From Thiorhodococcus drewsii AZ1 (GTDB taxonomy: Bacteria; Pseudomonadota; Gammaproteobacteria; Chromatiales; Chromatiaceae), in the NCBI RefSeq assembly GCF_000224065.1, contig NZ_AFWT01000005.1:62001-126000 (forward strand): a stretch of DNA of 64,000 nucleotides, read 5' to 3'. The notes below the pieces were generated by a model. That model saw only the letters and a program-made list of their open reading frames with translations. It did no database searches and was not told where the DNA came from. A program made the position numbers and the translations under genes. Numbering within the stretch: the first letter of the stretch is position 1; the number at the start of each line of letters is the position of its first letter. Below are positions 43,930 through 53,553 of the stretch, in pieces.

Positions 43930-44298
43930 TTACGGCAGCACCAGTTTGGACACGGCCCCGAGCATCTGCTGAGGCTGGAACGGCTTGACGATCCAAGCCT
44001 TGGCTCCGGCCTCCTGGCCGCGCTGCTTCTTGTCTGTGGCCGACTCGGTGGTCAACATGATGACGGGCGTGAATTTATACGAAGGGTGGGCCTTGACCTG
44101 TTTGACGAAGGTGATGCCGTCCATGTTGGGCATGTTGACGTCGCTGATAATGAGATGAATCTTGCGTCCATCGAGTTTGGTGAGTGCGTCTTTACCATCG
44201 CAGGCATCCACCACGTCGTAGCCTGCACCCTTCAAGGCGATCGTAACGACCTGACGCACGCTCGCCGAATCGTCCACGATCATGATCGTTTTACTCAT
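43930..44298 (-). CDS. cheY: Chemotaxis response regulator CheY
   Basis: A 122-residue single receiver: IMIVDDSASVRQ, phospho-Asp in IISDVNMPNMDGI, Thr in LTTESATDKK and Lys in IVKPFQPQQ. The pattern and location ahead of cheA mark it as the motor-directed CheY of the cluster. TTGGAG before the ATG supports this start. Confidence 0.95.
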   Translation of the reverse strand: MSKTIMIVDDSASVRQVVTIALKGAGYDVVDACDGKDALTKLDGRKIHLIISDVNMPNMDGITFVKQVKAHPSYKFTPVIMLTTESATDKKQRGQEAGAKAWIVKPFQPQQMLGAVSKLVLP

Positions 44299-44393
44299 AC
44301 CCAACTCCAATTCAGATAGGCCGTCCGACGACGACCGGTTCGTAAAAATGTTTGCGGTAACGCGCTTCGACTCCAGGCTCTTCGCGAGCCCCG

Positions 44394-45596
44394 TCAGAAG
44401 AAGGTGATCTCAGCGCTTGCGTTCGAGGCGCTATTGTCGGCACCGTGATGATTGTCCATCTGCTCGGCCGTGGTGTATGTGCGGCACAACTCATCCAACC
44501 AGTCGGCGGCATCGATTGAGAGACCTCGCTCGCCACGCGCGCGCTGTTCCTGCACCTCGTCCAAGCGCAACCCAAGACGCGCCATGTCACCGGTGGCCTG
44601 CCCGAGGATCTGGGTCACGCGGTCCTGGAACTGCAGCCCGACCAGCACCTCGGCGATCTCGTTCTGAATCGCCGCGCCCACTTCGCGAAGCAGCGCGGCC
44701 GAGCCGGCGAGTCCGTCCGCGCCCTGCTCGAATTTATCGACCACGCCGTTGATGGCCTGCTCGGCGCCCTGCACCAGCTGTGCGTCCTGTTCGGCGTAGC
44801 GCGCGGCGGTATTCTGGGCGAGCAGAATCGCCTGATTGATCGACTTGACCCGGTCGGCGATCTGTTTGCCCGTGTTGCCCGAAATGGACGAGAGGTTGCG
44901 CACCTCATCGGCAACGATGGCGAAGCCGCGCCCGGCCTCTCCCGCGCGAGCGGCCTCAATGGCGGCGTTGAGCGCCAACAGATTGGTCTGATCGGCGATC
45001 TTGGCCACGGCACTGGCCATGTCGCGAAGCTCGGAGGTAAAGGTCGCCAGCTCCTGGATACGTCCAAGCATCTCGTCCTTCGCCTGTAGAGCGGTGCGCA
45101 GATTCGCCACCACCTCGGCAAGCTCCCGACGGCTCTCGGCGAGCGTCTCGACCAGGCTACCCTCGCCGTCCCCGGCCAGACCGCCGGCGGTCTGGCCCGA
45201 CAGCGTCATGCTCGACTCCAGACGGTCATAGATGCCGGAGAAGCGTTGGGTCAGCCCAGTGATCGCCTCCTCGGTTTGATCGCGGGCCGTTTCCACCTGT
45301 CGACGCCAGATGGGTAGAACCTCGGAACAGAGCTGATCGAGCCCCTCGATGCAAGGCGGAGACGGCGGAATCTCGGCCAGGGTCGCGGCCTTGGTGCGCT
45401 CGCGCATACGCTCGAGTTCACCGCGCGCCAGGATGGCGGTGACCACGCCTCCGGCAACGCCCAGGGCGATCACGAGCACGACCGTCATCCACTGACCGCT
45501 CGCGTGGGTGAGCACAGCACCACCGCCGACCAATCCAATGACGGGGGGGATGGATATCTGCCATAGACTGCGCGGGATTCGTTCAAAACTCGGCAT
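44394..45596 (-). CDS. Short membrane-anchored methyl-accepting protein without periplasmic sensor
   Basis: A 400-residue protein: two closely spaced membrane helices near the N-terminus (about residues 15-33 and 37-56) leave almost no periplasmic part, then a cytoplasmic signalling domain with the hairpin tip [36 protein letters not shown]. The sequence around the tip differs from the three large receptors and the C-terminus is AEITFF. It may sense from the membrane or cytoplasm or act as a scaffold. GAGGTGG upstream of the ATG supports the start, which lies 14 bases inside the preceding receiver gene. Confidence 0.92.
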   Translation of the reverse strand: MPSFERIPRSLWQISIPPVIGLVGGGAVLTHASGQWMTVVLVIALGVAGGVVTAILARGELERMRERTKAATLAEIPPSPPCIEGLDQLCSEVLPIWRRQVETARDQTEEAITGLTQRFSGIYDRLESSMTLSGQTAGGLAGDGEGSLVETLAESRRELAEVVANLRTALQAKDEMLGRIQELATFTSELRDMASAVAKIADQTNLLALNAAIEAARAGEAGRGFAIVADEVRNLSSISGNTGKQIADRVKSINQAILLAQNTAARYAEQDAQLVQGAEQAINGVVDKFEQGADGLAGSAALLREVGAAIQNEIAEVLVGLQFQDRVTQILGQATGDMARLGLRLDEVQEQRARGERGLSIDAADWLDELCRTYTTAEQMDNHHGADNSASNASAEITFF

Positions 45597-45984
45597 CGTT
45601 CGTTCCACCTCGACCAGTGTGTTGTTCCGCCCAATAGGCACGGTCCTCGATCAGACTCAGCAACTGCGGATAGTCCATGGATTTGTCGAAATACCAATCG
45701 GCGCCCAGGTCCAGGCTGACCCGACGCAGTTCGGACAGATTGCTGAAGATGGCGACCTTGGTGCCAAGCCCCCTGAGGCGCACGTCCTGGAGCAGATCCA
45801 GTCCGCTGCCATCGGGCAGGGAGATGTCGAGCACCAAGAGATCCGGCCCGACCCCGGCCAGATATCGGCGCGCCTCGGACAGGTTGCGGCTATAGGCCAA
45901 AAACGACACCGCTGAGAGGTCCTTCAGCATGTCGAACAGGCGACGCCATACGACAAGGCTGTCATCGACGATCAAAACACGCAT
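45583..45984 (-). CDS. Receiver-domain protein heading the chemotaxis cluster
   Basis: A 133-residue receiver: [14 protein letters not shown], phospho-Asp in [17 protein letters not shown], a Ser in place of Thr (IFSNLSE) and the Lys in YFDKSMDY. There is no output domain; the tail ([15 protein letters not shown]) is polar. It begins at the ATG at 45984; upstream residues belong to the promoter region. It is the first gene of the minus-strand chemotaxis run and overlaps the next gene by 14 bases. A role as phosphate sink or second output is possible. Confidence 0.88.
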   Translation of the reverse strand: MRVLIVDDSLVVWRRLFDMLKDLSAVSFLAYSRNLSEARRYLAGVGPDLLVLDISLPDGSGLDLLQDVRLRGLGTKVAIFSNLSELRRVSLDLGADWYFDKSMDYPQLLSLIEDRAYWAEQHTGRGGTNDAEF

Positions 45985-46272
45985 GGGCAACTCGGCTGGA
46001 TTTCCATGGCGATCAGAATAGCCAGAAGACATCCAGCGAAATATCAGGCATGACTGGGGTTGGGGGCGGCCTTGACCGAATCCAGTGTCAGGTTTTCCTG
46101 ACAGCGCACGAGAGAACCGGACGACCGACGATCGGACGGGGTCCACGGATCATCCACCGTGATATGCTTGAAAACACTATGCTTCAAGACATTGGCGAGA
46201 GATGCGATGCGCCAATATGGCGTCAACGCATCCAGACGTTAGGAACGAATGCGGGCAAAGGAGAAGCTGACG

Positions 46273-47121
46273 ATGTCCATCCAGAATCTGCGCCGGGTAG
46301 TCCTGTCCTGCTTACTGGTCTGCGCCTGTTGGTCGCCCCAGGCCGTATGCGATCCGAACGCCCTTCTGATCGGCGGAACCGGTGATGCGCTCGGGATCCT
46401 GCAACAACTGCTGGAGGCATACCGCGCCGATCAGCCCAAAACCGCGCTGAAACTGCTGGAAGGAAGTCTGGGCACCGGAGGTGGAATCCGCGCCCTAGCC
46501 GAGGGCCGTTTATCCATCGCGCTCGCGGCACGCGATCTGAACGAACGGGAACGCGGCCTCGGTCTGACCACCCATCCGTTCGCCAGAACGCCGCTCGTCC
46601 TGGTCGCCCAGCCGGAAGTCGGACACGAAAATCTGACCACCAAAACACTGATTGCACTCTATCTAGGGCGGCGTACCACCTGGTCCGACGGCAGCCGTTG
46701 CCGCCCCGTGATGCGCCCCGCCAACGATTCCGATACCCTGCTGCTCGCCAGCCTCGACCCCCAACTCGCCGGTGCGATCCAGGTCGCACTGGGGCGCACG
46801 GATCTGCTGGTAACCCTCACCTCGCAGGAAAACCTAGACAGCATCGCCCAGATCCAGGGGGCATTCGGCTACGCGCCGCTGGCCCAAGTGGTCAGCGAAA
46901 AACGGAATCTGCGAATACTCGAACTCAACGGACAAGCACCGACCCCCGAAACGTTCACCGACATCCACTATCCGCTCTGGATCGAATTTTCGCTCGTGGC
47001 CCGAGCGGACCCGGAACCCGAGGTACTGCGGTTCCTGGCGTTCGTCTTCTCGGCGGAGGGACGCGCCATCATTGAAGTTAATGGCGGCCTGCCCATTTCA
47101 ACACAGCATTTTACAGACTGA
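46273..47121 (+). CDS. PstS-like periplasmic substrate-binding protein
   Basis: A 282-residue exported protein (signal peptide around VVLSCLLVCACWSPQAVC). The mature part opens ALLIGGTGDALGILQQLLEAYRA and contains GTGGGIRALAEGRLSIALAARDL and GAFGYAPLAQV, the pattern of PstS-type binding proteins (PBP-like domain 2). No ABC permease or ATPase is adjacent; instead a diguanylate cyclase starts five bases downstream. It is likely a sensor protein that feeds the cyclase. AAAGGAGAAG before the ATG at 46273 fixes the start. Confidence 0.87.
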   Translation: MSIQNLRRVVLSCLLVCACWSPQAVCDPNALLIGGTGDALGILQQLLEAYRADQPKTALKLLEGSLGTGGGIRALAEGRLSIALAARDLNERERGLGLTTHPFARTPLVLVAQPEVGHENLTTKTLIALYLGRRTTWSDGSRCRPVMRPANDSDTLLLASLDPQLAGAIQVALGRTDLLVTLTSQENLDSIAQIQGAFGYAPLAQVVSEKRNLRILELNGQAPTPETFTDIHYPLWIEFSLVARADPEPEVLRFLAFVFSAEGRAIIEVNGGLPISTQHFTD

Positions 47122-47126
47122 CGCCA

Positions 47127-48158
47127 TTGGCCAGAGGACAGCGCATCATCGCCAACCTGCTGCGCTGGGGCATCGTTGCCGTGGCCCTGGCGCTCACCTT
47201 CCTGGTCCCGACCGTCCATTTCACTCTGGAACGCAATTTCATCGCGGGAATCCTGGCGACCGTCTCCGAGTTCGACGCCCAGCAGATCATGGAAAAGGTG
47301 ATCGCCCGAAACCCCGACCTCTGGCGCTATGAGGAAGCGCGGCTGGTCGGGCTCCTGCGCCAGAAGGCGCTCGGTATACCGGTGCGTCAGGCGGTCTATG
47401 ACCCAGATGGCGCCCTGGTGATCGCCATCGGTCAATATCCGACGCCACCCAGTCTGAGCACCCGAATTCCGCTCAGGGATGCCGGCATCGTCGTCGGCGC
47501 TCTGGAGACCAGCACCTCCCTGGCGCCAGCACTGCGCACCAGCTTCATCATCGCCTCTCTTGTCGCGGTTACCGGCACGCTGCTCATCGTCCTATTCGAA
47601 CTCATCCCGCTGCGCAGACTCCGCAAAGCCGAATCGGCGGTCCAGTACATGGCCGAGCACGACCCTCTGACCGGGCTACTCAATCGCTACGTCGCCGAGT
47701 CCAGATTCGATCAGGAAATGAAACGCGCCGATCGTTATGGGTTTCAGCTAGCACTGATCCTGTTCGACATCGACCACTTCAAGCATATCAACGACACCTT
47801 CGGGCATACCAAAGGGGACGAAGTCCTACGTCGATTGACCAAAGTGGCGAAGGAACACATCCGGAGCACGGATGCACTGGTGCGCTGGGGCGGAGAGGAA
47901 TTCCTCATCATTGCGCCCTATACGGACCCGGCAATGGCCCGCAATCAGGCCGAAAAACTGCGACGTCTGATCGAGCGGAAGGACTTCGGGCTCGGAGAGC
48001 GGGTGACCATCAGCCTGGGGCTCTGTGCCTGCGAGCCGGGAAGCTCGCTGCAAAGCAATATCGAGCGGGCGGACGCAGCCCTGTATCGCGCCAAATGCGC
48101 GGGCCGCAACCGCACCGAGGAAGCCGATACGGCAACCGGGCGACAGAAAGCAATTTAG
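47127..48158 (+). CDS. Membrane diguanylate cyclase
   Basis: A 343-residue protein: membrane helices at about residues 10-30 and 137-160 bracket a periplasmic domain, followed by a GGDEF domain (HDPLTGLLNRYVAESRFD, ILFDIDHFKHINDTFGHTKGDEVLRR, RWGGEEFLII). The active-site signature is GGEEF and the product-inhibition motif RSTD (RxxD) precedes it at the normal distance, so it should make c-di-GMP and be feedback-inhibited. Start is a TTG: no ATG or GTG lies between the in-frame stop at 47079 and this codon, and it begins five bases after the binding-protein gene. Confidence 0.92.
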   Translation: MARGQRIIANLLRWGIVAVALALTFLVPTVHFTLERNFIAGILATVSEFDAQQIMEKVIARNPDLWRYEEARLVGLLRQKALGIPVRQAVYDPDGALVIAIGQYPTPPSLSTRIPLRDAGIVVGALETSTSLAPALRTSFIIASLVAVTGTLLIVLFELIPLRRLRKAESAVQYMAEHDPLTGLLNRYVAESRFDQEMKRADRYGFQLALILFDIDHFKHINDTFGHTKGDEVLRRLTKVAKEHIRSTDALVRWGGEEFLIIAPYTDPAMARNQAEKLRRLIERKDFGLGERVTISLGLCACEPGSSLQSNIERADAALYRAKCAGRNRTEEADTATGRQKAI

Positions 48159-48787
48159 GAAACCAGTCCGCGCTCGATCGCATAGCGCACCAGTTCGGCC
48201 GCGCTCTTCAGATCCAATTTCTGCATAATGCGCATCTTATGGGTACTGATGGTCTTGGGCGAAAGATGCAATTCCCCAGCGATCTCGCTGAGCCGCTCGC
48301 CCTTGACCAAATGGAGCAGAATCTCGTATTCGCGGTCGGACAGGGATTCGTGCGGCGGTGCCTCGCCCCCGACACCGGTCTCGAAGACCATGCGTTGAGC
48401 CAGATCGGGAGACACGAAATGATCCCCACGCGCCACCTTGCGCACGGCGGACAGGAGAACGTTGGGGTCGCAATCCTTGGTGACATAGCCGTTGGCGCCC
48501 GCCTTGAGCGCCCGCGCCGCCACCTGGGTCTCTCCATGCATGCTCAGGACCAGCACGGGGAGACCTGGATGCTCCTCGCGCAACCGTTTCAACAGCGCAA
48601 CGCCGCTCGGTCCGGGCATGCTCATATCTGTCAGCAACAGATCGAACCCACCGTCGCGCAGCATCTCGATCAACTCCCAACCATCCTTTGCCTCGGCTGC
48701 GACCTCGAACTGACCGGCCAACGCCAAAACCTGTCGAATCCCTTGGCGCACCACGGCGTGGTCGTCGGCGATCAGAATGCGGATCAT
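48155..48787 (-). CDS. NarL/FixJ-family response regulator
   Basis: A 210-residue regulator with a receiver (ILIADDHAVVRQG, phospho-Asp in LLLTDMSMPGPSG, Lys in YVTKD) and a LuxR-type HTH (LSDREYEILLHLVKGERLSEIAGELHLSPKTISTHKMRIMQKL). It is co-transcribed with the kinase gene, whose stop overlaps its start by four bases (ATGA). Its 3' end overlaps the converging cyclase gene by a few bases. Target genes are unknown; the neighbouring pair is the first place to look. Confidence 0.96.
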   Translation of the reverse strand: MIRILIADDHAVVRQGIRQVLALAGQFEVAAEAKDGWELIEMLRDGGFDLLLTDMSMPGPSGVALLKRLREEHPGLPVLVLSMHGETQVAARALKAGANGYVTKDCDPNVLLSAVRKVARGDHFVSPDLAQRMVFETGVGGEAPPHESLSDREYEILLHLVKGERLSEIAGELHLSPKTISTHKMRIMQKLDLKSAAELVRYAIERGLVS

Positions 48788-51672
48788 GCGTCTCCTCGCG
48801 GCTTGATGGGCATGTTGATGGTGAGCCGCGTCCCTTCGCCAATCTGACTGTCGATCCGCGCACTGCCACCGTAGATAAGGACGCGCTCGCGAATTCCCAT
48901 GAGCCCGAAGGTCTTCTTGGCTCTGACCCGCGCGGGGTCGAACCCTTGGCCGTCGTCATACACCTCCATGCACAGCACCTCGCCTGAAACCGAGACCCGA
49001 ATATCCACCCGTTTGGCTCGGGCATGACGAATGACGTTGGTGAGACACTCCTGCAGAATGCGGAACAGGGTGGTCGCCTGATCGTCGTCGAGATCCAACT
49101 CCTCCGCATCGGTGACCTCCAGATAACAGTCGACGCCCATGCGCTCCCGATAGTCGGCCGCTAGCCACTCCGCCGCAGAAACGAGCCCTAGATCCAGCGC
49201 AACCGGCCGCAGCCGAGCGATGACCCGGCGGGTCTCGGCGATGAGATGGTCGATCAGCTCCTTCATGCTGGCGAGCCGTTTCACCGCCTCGCCATTCTGC
49301 TCCGTGAGGAGCATTCCCATCAGATTGGTCTCCATACGCAAGGCCGTCAGATACTGTCCAAGATCGTCATGGATCTCGCGGGCCATGTAGGCACGCTCGT
49401 CCTCGCGCGCCTTTTCGCGATGCGCCGTCAGTTCGCGCAGCTTGGCGCGCGAACGAATCAGCTCCTGTTCCTGGCGCTTTCGGTGCGTGACGTCGCAAAT
49501 GGAACACTGGATCACGGGCTTACCCAGCAGATCGAAGCGGGTCGTGCGCACCGTCGCCGGAAACACCTCGCCATCCAGACGCCGATAGTGCCAGTCGAAG
49601 ACACAGGAGCCGAACCGTAGCGCCATGTTCATCAACTCGATCGCCCTGACCGTGGAGGGCAATCCCCCCTCCTGCTCGGGCGGAGAATAGTCCCAAAAAG
49701 AACGCGACACCAAATGAGACTCGTCCGCTGCCAGGAACATAGCCACTGCGGCCGGATTGGCACGCACGATTCCCCAGTCGCTCGGCTCCAGAACCAGGAT
49801 TGCATCCGAGGAACGTTCGAACAGCAAGCGATAGCGCTCCTCGCTCTCGCGCAGTGCCTCCTCGCCCTCGACGCGATCCGTCACATCCATGAAAAAGCCA
49901 TGCCAAAGAAAACTGCCGTCCGACTCCTGTTTCGGGGTCGCCCACCCCTCGATCCAGCGCCACCCCCGGGCCGGATGCCGATAACGGAAGACCTCACAGA
50001 ACTGCCTCGAACCCTGTTGCGGATCCCGCAACACCTTTTCGAGACGCGCGATGTCCTCGGGATGGATCCTCGCCGTCAAGGTTGCCCAATCCCTCGCCAG
50101 GTCTTGACGCGAAAGCCCATAGAGATCATCGACCATGGGCGTGCTGAACGGGATGCAGCCGCCGCCGTCTGGGCGGATCAGCAGGGAATGGAGGGCGCCG
50201 GGCACGCTCTCGACGATGGAAGCCAAGGTGTCACGCAGCGCGGAGCGCTCTTGCAGACCCGCCTCTATGCGCATGTGGCTGGCGAAATCCCTGGCAATCC
50301 CGAAGATCCCGATGATGCGCCCCGCGTTGTCATGCAGTGGACCACGGGTCATCAGCATGACCCGCTGACCCAGCGCGGTCTCGATTAACTCCTCCTGGGT
50401 GAAGACTCCGTTCTCCGCCAGGATCTGATGATCCATCTTCTCCACCTGAACGACCATCGAGGGTGGATAGAGCGTGCGATACCCCTGCCCCCGCAGCTCC
50501 TCGGGCGTCTTGCCCAGAAATTCGCAAAAAACGCGGTTGAACAGCAGATAGCGTCCTTCGAGATCCCGGGCGAAGATGGCCTCCTCCGAAGATTCGGCAA
50601 TGGCGCTCAGCAGATCGAGCGCCAGCAACCTCTCGGATTGGGCCTCGCGCTCGCGCCGCCTCGCGATCAGCATCTCTCGCTGAAGGATGCAACCAGCCAG
50701 GACGACGAGGACCATCAGAGTCAAAAGACCGACGATCAGCGGCCAGGGAATATGCCGAAAGGCATTTGCATCGAAGCCTGCACGATCGACCTTGGTCATG
50801 AGGAGCCAATCGGTACCCGGAATCGGCGAGGCCACACCCACGACCGAAACACCGACGCCATCCAATCCGTCGAGCAGTTCACCCTGCCGGGCCGGATCCG
50901 CGAAGGCCCGGACACAGAGACGCTCGCGATTCGCGAGTGGGATCCGCTGGATTGCGGCCATCCCCGAACGCCGCCCCACCGCGCCGAGCACCACGACCGA
51001 GTCACCGTCGCGCCGCAGCAACTGGATCTCGACAGGAAGCTCGGGCAAGGCCCAGCGCATCAGATAGGCAGCCATCTGCTCGGATGCATTCATCCGCATG
51101 ACGATGAGCGTCCGATCCGTGGGATCCGAGACGGGTACGATGAAATCCAGAAGCGCGCCGCCTCCGTCCTGGGAATAGGGGCCGTAGTGAACCAACTTGG
51201 CGCTCTCCAACGCCTGTCGGGCCGAGAGACGCAATTTGGGACCAAGCCGTGGCGAATGGCCGGTAGCGGACCAGGCACGCTCCGACTTCAGATCCCAGAG
51301 GATCACGTCGCTGAAGCCGGTGCGTTGGCCATATTCGAACAACTGGCTCAACAGGAGGTCGCGAGCGGCCGAATCCCCAGTCTGGCGCCAGCGGCGGTAG
51401 ACCTCGGAGAAGATGGAGGTGGAACGGATGAGATCCGCCTGGACATCGCGCTCACCGAGCCAGGCGACGAACTGGCGATCCCGCGCGGCGGCGACTGCAT
51501 GCACGGCGGATCGGCTGATCCGATCGCCAGCCTGAATCGAATAAAAGGCGGTGATGATCAAAACCACCAAGACGACGCATGCGCCGATCATTGTGACCCA
51601 CGCCGCCCATCGATCCCGCCTCAGGGGATGGATGTTCGCCTCTGGATCTCGCGCCGATACCGCGTCCGTCAT
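48784..51672 (-). CDS. NarX-like membrane histidine kinase with several PAS domains
   Basis: A 962-residue kinase: membrane helices at about residues 24-44 and 330-350 enclose a large periplasmic sensor (dCache-like, with FSDVILWDLKSERAWS). Three PAS domains follow (openings near EEAIFARDLEGRYLLFNRVF, VPGALHSLLIRPDGG and SSDAILVLEPSDWGIVRANPA). The core is of the HisKA_3 type: His in YMAREIHDDLGQYLTALRMET, and ATP domain RILQECLTNVIRHARAK with YDDGQGFDP. The ATG at 51672 has CGGAG upstream; a start seven codons earlier is possible. It phosphorylates the NarL-like regulator encoded next. Confidence 0.95.
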   Translation of the reverse strand: MTDAVSARDPEANIHPLRRDRWAAWVTMIGACVVLVVLIITAFYSIQAGDRISRSAVHAVAAARDRQFVAWLGERDVQADLIRSTSIFSEVYRRWRQTGDSAARDLLLSQLFEYGQRTGFSDVILWDLKSERAWSATGHSPRLGPKLRLSARQALESAKLVHYGPYSQDGGGALLDFIVPVSDPTDRTLIVMRMNASEQMAAYLMRWALPELPVEIQLLRRDGDSVVVLGAVGRRSGMAAIQRIPLANRERLCVRAFADPARQGELLDGLDGVGVSVVGVASPIPGTDWLLMTKVDRAGFDANAFRHIPWPLIVGLLTLMVLVVLAGCILQREMLIARRREREAQSERLLALDLLSAIAESSEEAIFARDLEGRYLLFNRVFCEFLGKTPEELRGQGYRTLYPPSMVVQVEKMDHQILAENGVFTQEELIETALGQRVMLMTRGPLHDNAGRIIGIFGIARDFASHMRIEAGLQERSALRDTLASIVESVPGALHSLLIRPDGGGCIPFSTPMVDDLYGLSRQDLARDWATLTARIHPEDIARLEKVLRDPQQGSRQFCEVFRYRHPARGWRWIEGWATPKQESDGSFLWHGFFMDVTDRVEGEEALRESEERYRLLFERSSDAILVLEPSDWGIVRANPAAVAMFLAADESHLVSRSFWDYSPPEQEGGLPSTVRAIELMNMALRFGSCVFDWHYRRLDGEVFPATVRTTRFDLLGKPVIQCSICDVTHRKRQEQELIRSRAKLRELTAHREKAREDERAYMAREIHDDLGQYLTALRMETNLMGMLLTEQNGEAVKRLASMKELIDHLIAETRRVIARLRPVALDLGLVSAAEWLAADYRERMGVDCYLEVTDAEELDLDDDQATTLFRILQECLTNVIRHARAKRVDIRVSVSGEVLCMEVYDDGQGFDPARVRAKKTFGLMGIRERVLIYGGSARIDSQIGEGTRLTINMPIKPRGDA

Positions 51673-51830
51673 GCCGGATACTCCGTCCGCCACTCTCGAT
51701 CAGGCGATACGATCAAGCATCGCCGTTCTCGACGGCCAGGCACAGGCACCGTCGACAACCCCAGGATGGGGCGATCCTAATCGCCGAACCCCATGCGGTG
51801 CCATGGAACCCACGTGGAGCGGCCAAGCCT

Positions 51831-52838
51831 CTAATGGGGCAGCCCAGCCTCCCCGAGCAGGCCGAGACTCTCCAAAACCCCGTTGCCGATTCGCACCCCC
51901 AGACGATTCGCAACCGAATCCAGCAGGTCGCGTTTCTTCGTGTAGTCCACGAGCTTCTCGGCACCGATGAGTTCGCGTGCAACATAGCTCGAGCTACCCA
52001 ATCCGTCGGCCAAACCGAGATCGACGGCCTCCTCGCCACTCCAGAAGAGCCCGCTGAAGAGTTCGTCTCCCCCCTTCAACCGGTCTCCGCGCCCCTGTTT
52101 GACCGCCGCGATGAACTGCCGATGCAGCCGATCCAACACACGCTGAATGAACTGACGCTGCGACTCGGGCAAGGGCGAGAAGGGATCGAGAATGCCCTTG
52201 TTGGCACCGGCCGTCAGTAGCCGACGCTCGATGCCGAATTCCTCCATCAGACCCTGAAACCCGAAGCTGTCGATCCGCACACCAATGGACCCCACCAGGC
52301 TGGCCTTGTCGACATAGATGGCATCGGCGCCGACCGCGACGTAATAGCCGCCGGAGGCGCAAAGATCCACCGCAACGGCATAGACCGGCATGTCACGGTC
52401 GTGCTCCTTCTTGTATTTCTCCTTCAGACGAGCGACCTCGTCGTTGATGTATCCCGCCTGGACCGGGCTGCCGCCCGGGCTGTTGATGCGCAGTACGATG
52501 CCCTTGACATGGTCCGCTTCGAAGGCGGTCCGCAGCGCCGAGATGATGCGATCGGCACTGGCGTCCGAATCGGCCGAGATGACGCCCTTGACCTCGATCA
52601 GGGCCGTATGCACCTCGGTGGACGAGAGGCCATCCAGGACGTCATTGGAGAAGGTCGCCACCATGAGCCCGATCAGATAAAAGAGAATCAGCAGTTTGAA
52701 GGCCAAGCCCCAACGGCGACGTGCCCGCTGGTCGTGCAGATACTCGACTGCCATACGGTTGATGAGGGCGTGCTCCCAATCCGGCTGATCCGGCGACGGC
52801 ATGGGTTCTCGATCTTTGCGCCAAAACCTCCAGCTCAT
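51831..52838 (-). CDS. sppA: Signal peptide peptidase SohB/SppA-like serine protease
   Basis: A 335-residue, membrane-anchored (helix about residues 46-64) S49-family peptidase. The catalytic serine is in VDLCASGGYYVAVGADAI and the general-base lysine in AGANKGILDPFSP, after ALIEVKGVIS and IVLRINSPGGSPVQAG. It degrades cleaved signal peptides or membrane proteins on the periplasmic side. The ATG overlaps the HAD gene stop (ATGA). The order rluC-HAD-sppA is conserved in gammaproteobacteria such as Pseudomonas. Confidence 0.94.
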   Translation of the reverse strand: MSWRFWRKDREPMPSPDQPDWEHALINRMAVEYLHDQRARRRWGLAFKLLILFYLIGLMVATFSNDVLDGLSSTEVHTALIEVKGVISADSDASADRIISALRTAFEADHVKGIVLRINSPGGSPVQAGYINDEVARLKEKYKKEHDRDMPVYAVAVDLCASGGYYVAVGADAIYVDKASLVGSIGVRIDSFGFQGLMEEFGIERRLLTAGANKGILDPFSPLPESQRQFIQRVLDRLHRQFIAAVKQGRGDRLKGGDELFSGLFWSGEEAVDLGLADGLGSSSYVARELIGAEKLVDYTKKRDLLDSVANRLGVRIGNGVLESLGLLGEAGLPH

Positions 52839-53542
52839 CCGGTGACACCTCCAGCAGTCGTGTCCCTGAGGACGTTTTCGGAACGATTCGCGCCAACTCG
52901 CTCCAACCAAGGGCGAAGCTCGGTCAACGCGTTCAGGCACCCCAGTGGCGCGTGGGACATGAGACGCTCGCGCGCGTGGACCCCGTACGACACCGCCAGC
53001 GCACCGACACGGGCATTGCCCGCCATCTGCATGTCGTACTCGGTATCGCCGATCATGAGCGTCTCCCTCGGACTGGCGCCGAGCTCGTCCATGAGCTCGA
53101 ACAACATCTGGGGATTGGGTTTGGAGAAGGTCTCATCCGCGCAGCGCGTGGCGTGAAAGTAGCCTTCGAGCCCGGTCTCGTGAATGGACCTGTCGAGCCC
53201 GGCGCGACTCTTTCCCGTCGCAACCGCGAGCCGGTAACCGGCCGAAACGATCCAGTCCAGGGTCTCGCGTACACCAGGAAAGAGGACCGAGGGGGTCGGG
53301 TCTCCGCCCAGGAAATGCCGCCGATAATGCAGGACGAGCTCGGCGCGCACCTCGGCACTCACCCCCGGATGCAGCCTGGTCATCGCCTCATCCAGGCCCA
53401 GCCCAATGATGTCGCGCGCCGCCTCACGGGTCGGAACGGGTAGATCCAACTCGCTGAAGGCCTTCTGAAGGCAGGCGACGATGCGCGCCTCGGAATCCAT
53501 CAGGGTCCCATCCCAGTCGAAAACGATCAGCTCGAAAGCCAT
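52835..53542 (-). CDS. HAD-superfamily phosphatase (Gph-like)
   Basis: A 235-residue HAD hydrolase: motif I IVFDWDGTLMDSE with the nucleophile Asp, motif II VATGKSRAG, motif III Lys in SKPNPQML, and motif IV IGDTEYDMQMA. A cap domain lies between motifs I and II. It resembles phosphoglycolate phosphatases, but substrate is uncertain. The ATG at 53542 is used; a GTG five codons earlier overlaps the rluC stop (GTGA) and could be the true start. Confidence 0.93.
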   Translation of the reverse strand: MAFELIVFDWDGTLMDSEARIVACLQKAFSELDLPVPTREAARDIIGLGLDEAMTRLHPGVSAEVRAELVLHYRRHFLGGDPTPSVLFPGVRETLDWIVSAGYRLAVATGKSRAGLDRSIHETGLEGYFHATRCADETFSKPNPQMLFELMDELGASPRETLMIGDTEYDMQMAGNARVGALAVSYGVHARERLMSHAPLGCLNALTELRPWLERVGANRSENVLRDTTAGGVTG

Positions 53543-53553
53543 TCGATCAAAAC

